This document shows positions 55,800-64,000 of a stretch of 64,000 nt of DNA, in pieces (within the stretch, counting starts at the first letter, position 1; each line of letters starts with the position of its first letter). The translations under genes and the position numbers were made by a program. The notes beneath the pieces were generated by a model. The model did not search any database and was not told the origin of the DNA. It was given only the letters and a program-made list of their open reading frames with translations. Location of the stretch: contig JASFAU010000001.1 of the NCBI GenBank assembly GCA_039704465.1, positions 682,001 through 746,000 on the forward strand. The letters run 5' to 3'. This stretch comes from Plasmodiophora brassicae. Lineage: Eukaryota; Endomyxa; Phytomyxea; Plasmodiophorida; Plasmodiophoridae.

Positions 55800-56957
55800 A
55801 TGCGCCAGTGGATTAGCGGGGGAACCGCGAGGTCGTCATCGCCGGCTCGCAAAAGGTTAACCCGGCTACTGGACGAGGCCGACGATTCCATCGCGTGGGT
55901 GGAACGAGTGGCAGAGTACCTACGATCGGAGCATGGCGCGCGCTCCCCCGCCGGTGTCGACCCGCGCCTTGTCGACAGGCTCACTCGCCTATGGAATTCG
56001 TCGCCGTCGATGCGGATGCAGACCCGGTCGCTGCTGCACTGTCTGGCGGTGTGTGCCAGGCATGGCAGCAGGGATGCAGTGCAGGCGCTGACCTCATGCC
56101 GGTCATTGGCGCCTGTAATGTCAGTCGCGACGATTCCCCCCGTTTTCCGCGTGTCGAGAACCGCATTGGCCAACTGCATTGCGCCTTCCGCCGCGTCAGT
56201 GACCGAGCCGGTGCCGATCCGAAGTCTGGTCCGACCGGGTATGACAACAGGCGAAATTGCCGACCTGCTATGCGCTGCCGTCGATCGCGAACGGCTGTCT
56301 TCCATAATCCTGATCGCTCATCGGGTAATCGCCGAACGTGACGTCCGCATCCTGCCCGCCATCCCGATTGCGTTTTCGAAGCTCTGGCCTGATTTGCCGC
56401 TTAGCACTGTATTCAGCTGCGTCGTCGACGATTTAGCGTCGCCGCCAAGCGTTGCGGCGCTCGACCGTCTCGAATCGCTCATTACAGACGACCATCGGCT
56501 TGCATTGGCTGCGTTCCCCGAATGGGTCAGCCTCTGCGTATTCCTTCGCCGATCCAGCAATATCGTCGCGGTGTCACTCAGCGGACCCGGTCCAGCCCGC
56601 GTATCATGCTGCCGCTGGCTTGACGACGTGTTCACCGGCGCAGGCGACGATGATGACATGGTCAACGTCATTCGAACCGGCGGTCCCGCCGGCGATGTCA
56701 TTGGCGCTGCTCTTATCCCGGTCAGTGAAGCATGCTCGCGCGCGTCATGGCCCCCGGAGTTCATCCATCAAGCCACGGAACACTGGATCGACCTGGCCCC
56801 CATCCTACCAAACGCGGCGCAGATTGCCCGTGTCGGCCTCGACCGCCTGATTGCAAGTCTACCGTCAGGCCGTGCGAGCGCGTACCGCAGCCGAGCGGCG
56901 TCTCTCTGGCAGCATCTTCCGCACATGGCACCGGCAACCCAGCAGCATAAACCGTAG
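55800..56957 (+). CDS. Orphan helical protein
   Basis: A 385-aa single frame from ATG 55800 (the frame is open for 17 more codons upstream without an ATG). The sequence is rich in Ala, Leu, Arg, Ser and Asp and predicted helical throughout (KRLTRLLDEADDSIAWVERV; TTGEIADLLCAAVDRERLSS; RLESLITDDHRLALAAFPEW). There is no signal peptide, membrane helix or catalytic motif. Composition is natural and the opposite strand is less so, which supports a real gene. It may be a HEAT-like scaffold. I cannot assign a family. Confidence 0.6.
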   Translation: MRQWISGGTARSSSPARKRLTRLLDEADDSIAWVERVAEYLRSEHGARSPAGVDPRLVDRLTRLWNSSPSMRMQTRSLLHCLAVCARHGSRDAVQALTSCRSLAPVMSVATIPPVFRVSRTALANCIAPSAASVTEPVPIRSLVRPGMTTGEIADLLCAAVDRERLSSIILIAHRVIAERDVRILPAIPIAFSKLWPDLPLSTVFSCVVDDLASPPSVAALDRLESLITDDHRLALAAFPEWVSLCVFLRRSSNIVAVSLSGPGPARVSCCRWLDDVFTGAGDDDDMVNVIRTGGPAGDVIGAALIPVSEACSRASWPPEFIHQATEHWIDLAPILPNAAQIARVGLDRLIASLPSGRASAYRSRAASLWQHLPHMAPATQQHKP

Positions 56958-57106
56958 GATGCGCTGGACATACGTTATGTGCCATGCGGACCTGCAATGC
57001 AGTTGGCAGAGTGCGCAGTTTCCGTGGCGCCCGTCGCGTTGCCGACGGCGGGAAGTCCGTGGAGGGCGCGCGTTGGGCGTTCAGTGTCGGTTGGCGGGCT
57101 GGTCGG

Positions 57107-57856
57107 ATGTCGGGCACGGGCGGATCCAATGCCGGGTCGGCGTCGAAGAAGCGGAAGGTCAGCGAGGGCGGCACGGTGGCGCCCGCCGCCGGCGAGAACG
57201 AGGTCGTCAAGCTGTGCATGCCGATCCTGAAGCAGGTGGCGGCCCGGGCGGATGCGGCCCCGTTCCTGGACCCGGTCGATTGGGAGGAGCTGGGCATCCC
57301 CGACTACCCCGAGATCATCAAGAATCCGATGGACCTCGGCACGATCAAGAAGAAGCTCGAAGACGGCAAGTACGCCAACGAGCAGGAATTCGCCGACGAC
57401 GTTCGCCTCACCTGGAATAACGCCAAGACCTACAACCAGCCCGGGTCCGGCATCTACGTCGCCGCTGACAACCTGTCGAAACTGTTCGACAGGCGTATGC
57501 AGAAGCTGAAGAAGCCGGAGCCGAGCGCCGCAGCGACCGGTGCGAGCGCACCCACTCCGGCAGGGCCGCCACCATCAAAGAAGAAGAAGCCGTCGACGCC
57601 GGCGGCCGGTGTCAAGCCGGTCACCCAGCAGGACAAGGTGAAGTTCTCGCAGTTGGTCAACCAGCTGACACCGCAGCAGATCGGCCGCGTCGTCGACATG
57701 ATCTCCAAGGCGTGCCCGGAGGCGCTCAACGAGGAGGACGAGGAGGATCTCGAGATCGAGGTCGACAAGATCGACCGCGACACGCTCCACAACCTGAACG
57801 TCTACTGTGAGTCGTGCGTTGCCGGCGGCAACGATACGAAGAAGAAGAAGAAATAG
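57107..57856 (+). CDS. BET-type protein: one bromodomain plus NET domain
   Basis: Acetyl-lysine reader of chromatin, 249 aa, no intron. An N-terminal NLS-like SKKRKV precedes the bromodomain at about residues 30-135: CMPILKQV, PFLDPVDWEELGIPDYPEII, KNPMDLGTIKKKLEDGKY and the Asn of WNNAKTYN, which would contact acetyl-lysine. A Pro/Lys-rich linker leads to the NET (extraterminal) domain: FSQLVNQLTPQQIGRVVDMI, EIEVDKIDRDTLHNLNVY. The tail is five lysines. Metazoan BET proteins have two bromodomains; one plus NET is the arrangement in plants and many protists. ATG 57107 was chosen because upstream residues are Arg/Gly-rich and unlike the family. Confidence 0.92.
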   Translation: MSGTGGSNAGSASKKRKVSEGGTVAPAAGENEVVKLCMPILKQVAARADAAPFLDPVDWEELGIPDYPEIIKNPMDLGTIKKKLEDGKYANEQEFADDVRLTWNNAKTYNQPGSGIYVAADNLSKLFDRRMQKLKKPEPSAAATGASAPTPAGPPPSKKKKPSTPAAGVKPVTQQDKVKFSQLVNQLTPQQIGRVVDMISKACPEALNEEDEEDLEIEVDKIDRDTLHNLNVYCESCVAGGNDTKKKKK

Positions 57857-58085
57857 GGGAGCACCGGCTGCTGCCGGAGGGCAGTGCGTGTGCGCGCTCT
57901 GCACGTTTCGTTGACCTTTAGCCATGTTCCCCACTTTCGGAGCCGGCGTTCCTGTGGCCGCACCCGAACCCTGCCGACTCTGTTAAATTACGCAAGCTCT
58001 GCCACGCTCTGGTCGCAGCATTCCCGTGCCGCGTTTCGTGACGCGTCCGTGCCGGGCCGGCAGTCACACCCGACGCCGTACACAG

Positions 58086-58658
58086 ATGTCGAGCGAGCGC
58101 ATCGTCGTCAGCGGGTCGCTCGGCGCCCATGTCGACGCCTACTGGGAGTATCGCATGATCGGTGCGTTGGGGCGGCATCGGCAGCTGGTCGGGCCGGGGG
58201 AACTGATCCAGATGGGGCAGTCGGCGATGCCGACGGCGGCGTTCTGTTCACGCCGGAACAGTACGAAGCGTTTAAGGAGAAGCGCCTGCGGGAGCCTCGG
58301 CTGTATGTGTCCTGGCGCCCTATCGGCACCACGTTCGAGTGCCGCCTCATTGGGCCCGAATCGAAATGTTCGGTGACGCGGCTGGAGATGGGATTGGGCA
58401 TTGGCTGATATGTCTTCTGGGTGGCCAGGCTTCTGTACGCACCGCTACAAGAGCCATTCGCACGAATCGCCCTCGTCAACGAAATGTCTCGTGCCGAAGT
58501 GCATCTGCACCGCGTTCGACTACATTCCCGTCAGGGGGGCCCAAGACCTCAAATGCCACTGCAAGCACTCGTACAGGGAGCACACCGCCCAGGAACGGGC
58601 ATGCGCCCGGACGCGCTGCTCCTGCCAACGATTCACTTCCAGGTGCCGTCAACATTAA
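58086..58658 (+). CDS. FAM221: FAM221-family protein
   Basis: Exons 58086-58161, 58221-58367 and 58429-58658 (150 aa); introns 59 and 61 bp. Splicing gives VDAYWEYRMIVGDADGGVLF then TPEQYEAFKEKRL, and PESKCFCTHRYKSHSH. The Cys-rich domain follows: CLVPKCICTAFDYIPVRG, KCHCKHSYREH and RTRCSCQRF, with paired Cys and His that probably bind zinc. FAM221 proteins occur mainly in organisms with cilia or flagella; their role is poorly defined. ATG 58086 gives a start typical of the family. Confidence 0.87.
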
Positions 58659-59107
58659 CGCCGTTGCTGAACTGTATTAACGCTGCCGCAGCTTTGGATG
58701 TTCATGCGGGCGAACGTTCGTTGACCACGAGACGATCATTCAGACGGGGGAAGAGCGCACTGCCGAAGGGCTGCCCACCGGTGACGGCCCGGCCAGCAGC
58801 ATCCTTGGCGGGATTACGTCGATGGAATCCCTCGTCGACGGCGTCGAGCGTATGGCTATCTCGGCTGACCAAGCTGTTCGTCCACGAACTATTGCACCTC
58901 GGCGCGCTCCTCGAGGCCAGCATTTGCGAGCTCCTTCAACGCACAAGGCGCCCAATCTTCCAGGGTCTCAGTAGATGGATTCATACGTTGGCACATTCTA
59001 CACTTTACTCTGTCGGGTAGAAAACGGGGTCTCTCAGGTCAGACGAGAGCAACGTATTGTATTGGGAAAGGGAACCATAACGAAATAACGGCAATAGAAC
59101 GGTAGGT
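58659..59107. other. Intergenic, no gene seen
   Basis: About 450 bp between convergent FAM221 and the CTL gene. AT-rich near 58990-59100, consistent with 3' ends. No gene recognised. Confidence 0.55.
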
Positions 59108-60588
59108 TCAGGTAAAGCGCGGGTTAAGACCTGGGTAGCGTTTCTTGGCCGCCTCAAGGAGAGGAGCATACAGGTCAGGGCGGGCACGCTTGATAGCGTC
59201 AGGGTCGTCCGCCCAGCAGACAAACAGGGTAGCGATGGCGCTTCGTACCGGTCGTAACCCATGGCTGATGACGACGACGCCCACGATGGCGCAAATCAAT
59301 ACGATGAACACGCAGACGAACGCTATGCCCCATTGGACCTCCGGGTCGCTCGCGTCCGACACTTGACTGATCAACCAGGCCTTGGCCCACAGTCCCGACA
59401 AGATCCCAGCGGCAATGCCGCCGATGGCGGCGCCGAGGAACAGCACCCGAAGGGCTATGCTATCGTTGATGACCATATCGAGGCCCGATGCGCGCACCAT
59501 GGCGTTCGTCCTGCGTGCTGACTCAAGGATCGGACGCCCGTATATCGCCACGAAGCACAACGCGTACACCTTATAGGAACTGCAGCATAGCAGCATATTA
59601 GCGCACCGCCATATATTCCCCGGTCACGGGACTCTACTCCAGAAGGCGCTTCAAGATGCGGTTGCAGCACAACCGACAGCAGCAGCACAGCTGGCCGAGA
59701 ACGTTCAAGATCGCGTCGGCGATGAGTATCAACAGCGACGCCAGACAGATCGACCCGAGAGACGTCGTCACGGACCTGTTATTATCACGGTCAGGTGCCT
59801 GATGACGTCGTCAAACTGACCGCAGCAGACCGTTTGAAGGCGCTGGACGTTGGGTGACGTGGATCGCTGAAGAAGAAGAACGAGGCCGCCACGCCACTGG
59901 TCGACGTGTGCACGACGTTGCCAATGACAGATGTAGTGTACACGAACAGGACCATGACAACAATGATGCGCCATTGTGCCTCGACGATCCAGTGGATTCC
60001 AGCCAGGATGAAGGTGATCAGGGCACCATCGACGACGAGGCCCGCGATGCAGATCAGGTAGGAGGCAGGGAACTTGTGCAGGCATTTGGAGGCGATTGTC
60101 ATGGTAGCCGATGCGAGCGGGATGCGATTCCAGGCGACGAAATAGTAAATGGAAATGCCGGCCGAGACTATAACACGGAAAGCGACATCACCGGCACCGC
60201 TCGAACCGAAAGCCAGCAAGACAATCGGGACAGCGATCGAGACGACGAACATGAGGTGGATAACAATATGCGGGATGAAACGCATGACGAACGTCCAGAT
60301 GGTTGTCCATACAAGTGAGAACGCCAGAGTGATGCCGATGGCCGGTCCCAGCACCTGGACGAAGGAACGGACATCGTCCCGAGTGGTTGACTCCTCGACG
60401 CCGGCAGAGCTGATCGCGACAAGGGCGAGCAGCGCGCCGACGAACAGGAGAATCCACGGCGCATCGTTGTACTTGCTTCTGCTGTAGTCCAGGCGCTCTT
60501 GAGCGAGTGCGCCGCCTGCGCCTTGACTATCAGCGGCCACGGCCACCGGCTGCACTGGAACGGCCACTTGATCAGCGCGCCGATCCAT
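59108..60588 (-). CDS. Choline transporter-like protein (SLC44/CTL family)
   Basis: Exons 60588-59831, 59775-59638 and 59579-59108 (455 aa); introns 55 and 58 bp. About ten hydrophobic helices are visible, for example WILLFVGALLALVAISSAG, IGITLAFSLVWTTIWTFVM and IVIHLMFVVSIAVPIVLLAF, then WRIIVVMVLFVYTTSVIGNV. The family core spans the junctions: SAFKRSVTTSLGSICLASLL, the Cys-rich LCCCCRLCCNRILKRLL, YALCFVAIYGRPILESARR, VINDSIALRVLFLGAAIGG and ATLFVCWADDPDA near the end. Members move choline or related amines across plasma or organelle membranes. Start: first ATG before the hydrophilic head. Confidence 0.88.
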
Positions 60589-60807
60589 CGGGTGGCTCGA
60601 CGATATTTCACGACTCGCGCCGCTCGAGATTCGCTCATGCAGGCAGTTCGCGGGAAATCTTCCAGACAGATACAGTGCAATCAGCACGTCTGTAGGTCGA
60701 ACCGGGAGCTCCCTGCGGCTTATGTACCTGTTTAGGTGTTCGTTCAGTCACTCACGCAGTTGTCTGCTCCCGCGAAAGCCGCAGTGTCGCGACACTGGGC
60801 GACTCCG

Positions 60808-62325
60808 ATGCACAATGTGATCCTCATGATCGACCTGCAGAACGATTTCCTGTCGGAATCGGGCGCGTTACGTGCCCGACGCGTCAAGGATATTGACGAC
60901 AAGGTGCGTCACTGGACAGCGCTGGTGCGTTGGGCCCGGCGGCCGTCTGACCCGGACGTCGACGCCCGACCAGCGTCGGTTGTTTGGGTCCGGTCGGATT
61001 ACTCGAAACCGGGTGATGCGCAGGACAATACGTCTGCCAGCACCACGACGAACTGTCGCGATCCCGAGGACATCCGCGTCGGAACCCATTCGGGTCGCCG
61101 ACCGTTGTGTGTTCCGAATACGTTCGGCGCCGAGTTCTATGATCGTATACAGCCCCTGATTGATAACGACGACCTCATCGTGACGAAGACGTCGTTTTCG
61201 TCCTTTCGGGATACGGACCTGGACGAGAGCATTCGCGCAGCGACCGGATGCAGCGAGCGCACCCTGATTAACATATTCGTCTGTGGCGTCACGGGGCACA
61301 ATTGTGTGACAGCGACCGCCATGGATGCACTTGCTCTGGGTTACCCGGTGACAATCCTGCCGGACTGTATCGGCGTCACGTCCAATTCCCGGTCGAATGT
61401 GTACCTGGTCAACCTTCTCAAGAAGGGAGTACGTTGCATATCGCTGGCTGAGCTAACAGGCATCGTTCCCGAACCATCCCGCGAGCAAGACGCTTCGGAC
61501 GCGTTTGACTCATACGTAGTCAGCCATCTGCTTCCAGACGATGTGGCCGATCGTGCGTTCGACGAACTGCGAGATCAGGTAGCATGGCAGACGATGCACC
61601 ATCGCGGGGGCGCTGTGCCACGTTTGATTGCTGTTCAAGCTACGATCGACGATGGCCTGGTTCCTATTTACAGGCACCCAGCCGATGATCTACCATGCGT
61701 AAGACCATGGAGTCCGATCGTCGAGGAGATCAAGCGACATGTGGAACACCGCCTCCAGCAAACAGTCAACCATGCCCTGATTCAGTTCTATCGTGACGGG
61801 CAGGACTACATCAGCGAGCATTCGGACAAGACGCTTGATATCGCGCATGGGACCAGGATAGTGAACGTCAGCATTGGCGCGTCGCGCGTTATGCAGATCC
61901 GGGCTAAACGCACCTCCGACCAAGATGATCGATCGCGTCCGGTCACGAACGTTGCCATGGCGCACAACTCCATGTTCGTCCTCGGGCCGTACACCAACCG
62001 CGTCTACCTGCACGCCATCAAGCAGGACAAACGTCCTGTATCTGAGCGGCTCCCGTCCGAACTGCTCTACGACGGCGCGCGCATCAGCCTGACGTTCAGG
62101 ACGATCGCCACTTTCCTAACGCCCGACGGGAAGATCTTCGGGCAAGGCGCCGTCGCCAAGCAACGCGACCACGCCCAGGCCATTGTCGAACGCGAGGACG
62201 CATTCCTGGAAATGGTCAAAGCGTTTCGCTACGAGAACCAGGACCCCGACTTCGACTGGGAACTCCACTACGGCGCCGGGTTCAACGTCACCCGGCAACG
62301 AAATGAACCGGTCCCTACACAGTAG
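60808..62325 (+). CDS. Fusion of isochorismatase-like hydrolase and AlkB-like 2OG-Fe(II) dioxygenase
   Basis: 505 aa, no intron. Residues 1-235: cysteine-hydrolase fold with the catalytic Asp in MIDLQNDF, a Lys in IVTKTSFSSF and Cys in FVCGVTGHNCVTATAMDAL. Residues about 275-500: AlkB-like double-stranded beta-helix with NHALIQFYRDGQDYISEHSD carrying the HxD iron ligands. The distal His is in NRVYLHAI and the 2-oxoglutarate Arg region in GARISLTFRTI. Isochorismatase-type enzymes hydrolyse small amides or vinyl ethers; AlkB types demethylate nucleic acids or proteins. Similar fusions exist in fungi as I remember, but the joint reaction is unknown. ATG 60808 places the Asp motif at the usual N-terminal position. 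Confidence 0.87.
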   Translation: MHNVILMIDLQNDFLSESGALRARRVKDIDDKVRHWTALVRWARRPSDPDVDARPASVVWVRSDYSKPGDAQDNTSASTTTNCRDPEDIRVGTHSGRRPLCVPNTFGAEFYDRIQPLIDNDDLIVTKTSFSSFRDTDLDESIRAATGCSERTLINIFVCGVTGHNCVTATAMDALALGYPVTILPDCIGVTSNSRSNVYLVNLLKKGVRCISLAELTGIVPEPSREQDASDAFDSYVVSHLLPDDVADRAFDELRDQVAWQTMHHRGGAVPRLIAVQATIDDGLVPIYRHPADDLPCVRPWSPIVEEIKRHVEHRLQQTVNHALIQFYRDGQDYISEHSDKTLDIAHGTRIVNVSIGASRVMQIRAKRTSDQDDRSRPVTNVAMAHNSMFVLGPYTNRVYLHAIKQDKRPVSERLPSELLYDGARISLTFRTIATFLTPDGKIFGQGAVAKQRDHAQAIVEREDAFLEMVKAFRYENQDPDFDWELHYGAGFNVTRQRNEPVPTQ

Positions 62326-62363
62326 CGGGCAGAGTTGCAGAGCACTGGCGACCCGCGTGCCCA

Positions 62364-64000
62364 TCACTGTTCATTAGGCTTCGGGGCTGTCTGGAAGAAC
62401 TTGTCGGCGGTGGTGTGCAGGTCGTCGAGCGTGGCGAAGGAGACGCCCTTGTCGACGAAGTGGTTCAGCGCGGACAGGAGCGCCGGGGCGGACCCGGCCC
62501 GGTCGAGCAGGGCGGCCACGTCCGCGGCGAACAGGTCGACGGGTTTGTTGAAGACGGCGTGGTCGCCGAACCAGGCCGAGACCTCGGCGATGTCACGGGT
62601 GCGGGCCGCCGCCCGCTCCTCGTGGATCTTGGCGATCGACGCCGCCAGCGCCGTTATTGTCTCGAACTGACGCCGCTTCCCGATAATGTCGTCCTGGAGG
62701 ATGCTCAACGCGTCCGCGTGCGCACCAGTTGCGTTCAGGAATCGCGAAACGCCCTCGAGCGTCATCGACGAAACGGCCGCCGCTCCCTCGACGACGAAGA
62801 GTTCATCGGCATGGCGCCTCAGTGCCTCTAGGACAGCCGTCTTCGCCGTCGACAGACTTGGTTCGTGCTGACTGGCAACCAGGTCCTGGAACGATGCCAG
62901 CTGAACGCCCCGGGCATTCAGCAGGTGAATGTTGCAGAGGACGGACGGCAACGACGGTTCCGCTTTCATCAGCTCGGCGATATCCGCCAGGCGAATACTA
63001 ACGTTCCCGTCGATGGCAGCGAACAGCGTGATGGACGGGTGCGACAGCGCCGTCATGATCGCTTTGGCCTGGTACTGCACGCGCTGAGCCTGGGTCATGT
63101 TCGCGTCGTCCTGGTCGCCTTCGGCAGCGGCGTACTTGGCCAGCGGGCTGCCCGGGCCCATGCACAACCGGGACGGGTCGTGCCCGGCGGCCTTGTACAC
63201 GGCGCACATGATCGACTCGAGGTCGTCGAACAGGACGCCCTGTGCGGATAACGCGTCGAGGCCGGCGACGACCTGGTCGCACGTCATCCCGTTGTACAGG
63301 ACCTGGAGGACCGGGTTGGGGCGCAGGTCGAGGAACCCGCGGAACACGTGGAGATCGGGGCGGCGAAGCGCCTGGAACACGGTCTTGCAATCCTCCTGTG
63401 CGGTCGTGTCCCGGGCGCGTGCATGCGCCTGCGCACGCACCTGCAGGGCCGACAACAGGTCCGACGCGCGTTCGTGCCGCGGCTCGTGTGCGATCTCCTC
63501 CTTCAGCCGCTCGACGATCGCGCTCCCGCACGTGCTCTCGATGATGATCCTGGTAACGCCTTCCATCGACAGCGTCGTCCGCGGATCTTTGAACAGGGAC
63601 GCGGCGCCGGATGCGATCACGTGGGCCGCCTCGACCGCGACGTCGTCCCAGGACGCGCGCAGGTGCGCTACAGCGTCGGCGATCGACTTCAGGTCGGGGA
63701 AGTTTCGCCTGTGCCGCTCCAACTCCAGCAGCGCCGACAACGCCCCGGACGTCGTACGTCCGGCGCGCAGGATCCCATCGATCAGGTCGGCGTAGACGAC
63801 GACGTTGCCGTGGGCGCGTGCTTCCGACAACAGACCGCTATCGGCAACGAACTTCAGGACATTGTCACGGTCCGCCTGGCCCGGGATCGCGTTGCGGAAA
63901 TCGACCTCGAACGATGGTGCCAGCGATGACGACGTCGACCTCTGGCGCGCCTGGCGCCGATCGACCATTTCGATGAATGACTGCGGGATCCACCCGATCT
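62364..64000 (-). CDS. Helical-repeat protein, cut by window edge
   Basis: The frame is open from the stop at 62364 to the window end; an ATG at 63968 gives 534 aa, but upstream codons continue open (IPQSFIE), so the true start is probably outside. The sequence is almost wholly helical with a loose repeat of roughly 100 residues that centres on a GV.F..L..L pattern: SALSAQGVLFDDLESIM-like, LNARGVQLASFQDLV and FVDKGVSFATLDDLHT. No catalytic or membrane motif is seen. I do not know the family; scaffold or intraflagellar-type roles are only possibilities. It converges with the fusion gene, 38 bp apart. Confidence 0.65.
   Translation of the reverse strand, partial: IGWIPQSFIEMVDRRQARQRSTSSSLAPSFEVDFRNAIPGQADRDNVLKFVADSGLLSEARAHGNVVVYADLIDGILRAGRTTSGALSALLELERHRRNFPDLKSIADAVAHLRASWDDVAVEAAHVIASGAASLFKDPRTTLSMEGVTRIIIESTCGSAIVERLKEEIAHEPRHERASDLLSALQVRAQAHARARDTTAQEDCKTVFQALRRPDLHVFRGFLDLRPNPVLQVLYNGMTCDQVVAGLDALSAQGVLFDDLESIMCAVYKAAGHDPSRLCMGPGSPLAKYAAAEGDQDDANMTQAQRVQYQAKAIMTALSHPSITLFAAIDGNVSIRLADIAELMKAEPSLPSVLCNIHLLNARGVQLASFQDLVASQHEPSLSTAKTAVLEALRRHADELFVVEGAAAVSSMTLEGVSRFLNATGAHADALSILQDDIIGKRRQFETITALAASIAKIHEERAAARTRDIAEVSAWFGDHAVFNKPVDLFAADVAALLDRAGSAPALLSALNHFVDKGVSFATLDDLHTTADKFFQTAPKPNEQ

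Noticed and set aside
1..64000. Giant-virus origin suggested by GC-rich, dense genes, ankyrin and F-box proteins
   Set aside because: Mitochondrial and peroxisomal enzymes, CENP-C and spliced genes throughout point to a cellular nuclear genome.
1..64000. CRISPR arrays, rRNA or tRNA genes
   Set aside because: No regularly spaced short repeats with spacers. Sites resembling a T-loop (for example near 21193 and 29930) lack matching stems, and no rRNA core motif was recognised. A covariance search was not possible.

Overview
The window reads as nuclear DNA of a compact, fairly GC-rich unicellular eukaryote. Evidence: almost every conserved gene becomes continuous only after removing very short introns (mostly 47-77 bp, GT..AG, often with a CTNAC-like branch site). 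About 59 such introns were rebuilt by reading frames and remembered family motifs. Both strands are densely used. The gene set (CENP-C, Rtf1, BET protein, peroxisomal multifunctional enzyme with an SKL end, mitochondrial uL1 and MTG1, cilium-linked FAM221 and FAM228 proteins, a FAAP100-like Fanconi protein) suggests a free-living, probably flagellated protist. An affinity near animals/choanoflagellates or another unikont-type lineage is only an inference; I cannot name the species.

1-20.9 kb is a conserved housekeeping block: mitochondrial ribosomal protein uL1, peroxisomal beta-oxidation enzyme, a small acidic protein, CENP-C, two divergent PPxY proteins, a universal stress protein, Rtf1, an EF-hand protein, an F-box/LRR protein, methionine sulfoxide reductase B, a 7-TM protein, beta-hexosaminidase and a FAAP100-like protein.

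21-35.4 kb is an accessory, repeat-rich island: two orphan genes, three long inverted repeats about 1.2-1.7 kb apart, a roughly 230-bp dispersed repeat in five copies, a three-copy orphan family with two frameshifted members, and a decayed Ty3/gypsy-type retroelement.

35.4-41 kb returns to ordinary genes: a membrane-anchored protein with two nearly identical NodB deacetylase domains, the GTPase MTG1, a FAM228 protein and a small secreted repeat protein.

41.7-54.5 kb holds three dispersed paralogues of a WD40-like family with conserved intron positions, plus ankyrin, IQ-motif and GH5 endoglycoceramidase genes. 54.5-64 kb has an orphan helical protein, a single-bromodomain BET protein, FAM221, a choline-transporter-like protein, an isochorismatase/AlkB fusion and a helical-repeat protein running off the edge.

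Functional themes are chromosome and transcription control (CENP-C, Rtf1, BET, FAAP100), organelle upkeep (uL1, MTG1, MsrB, MFE1), glycan and glycolipid breakdown (hexosaminidase, endoglycoceramidase, NodB protein) and the cilium (FAM221, FAM228, EF-hand, IQ). No operon logic applies. All exon junctions are manual inferences without transcripts or database searches.
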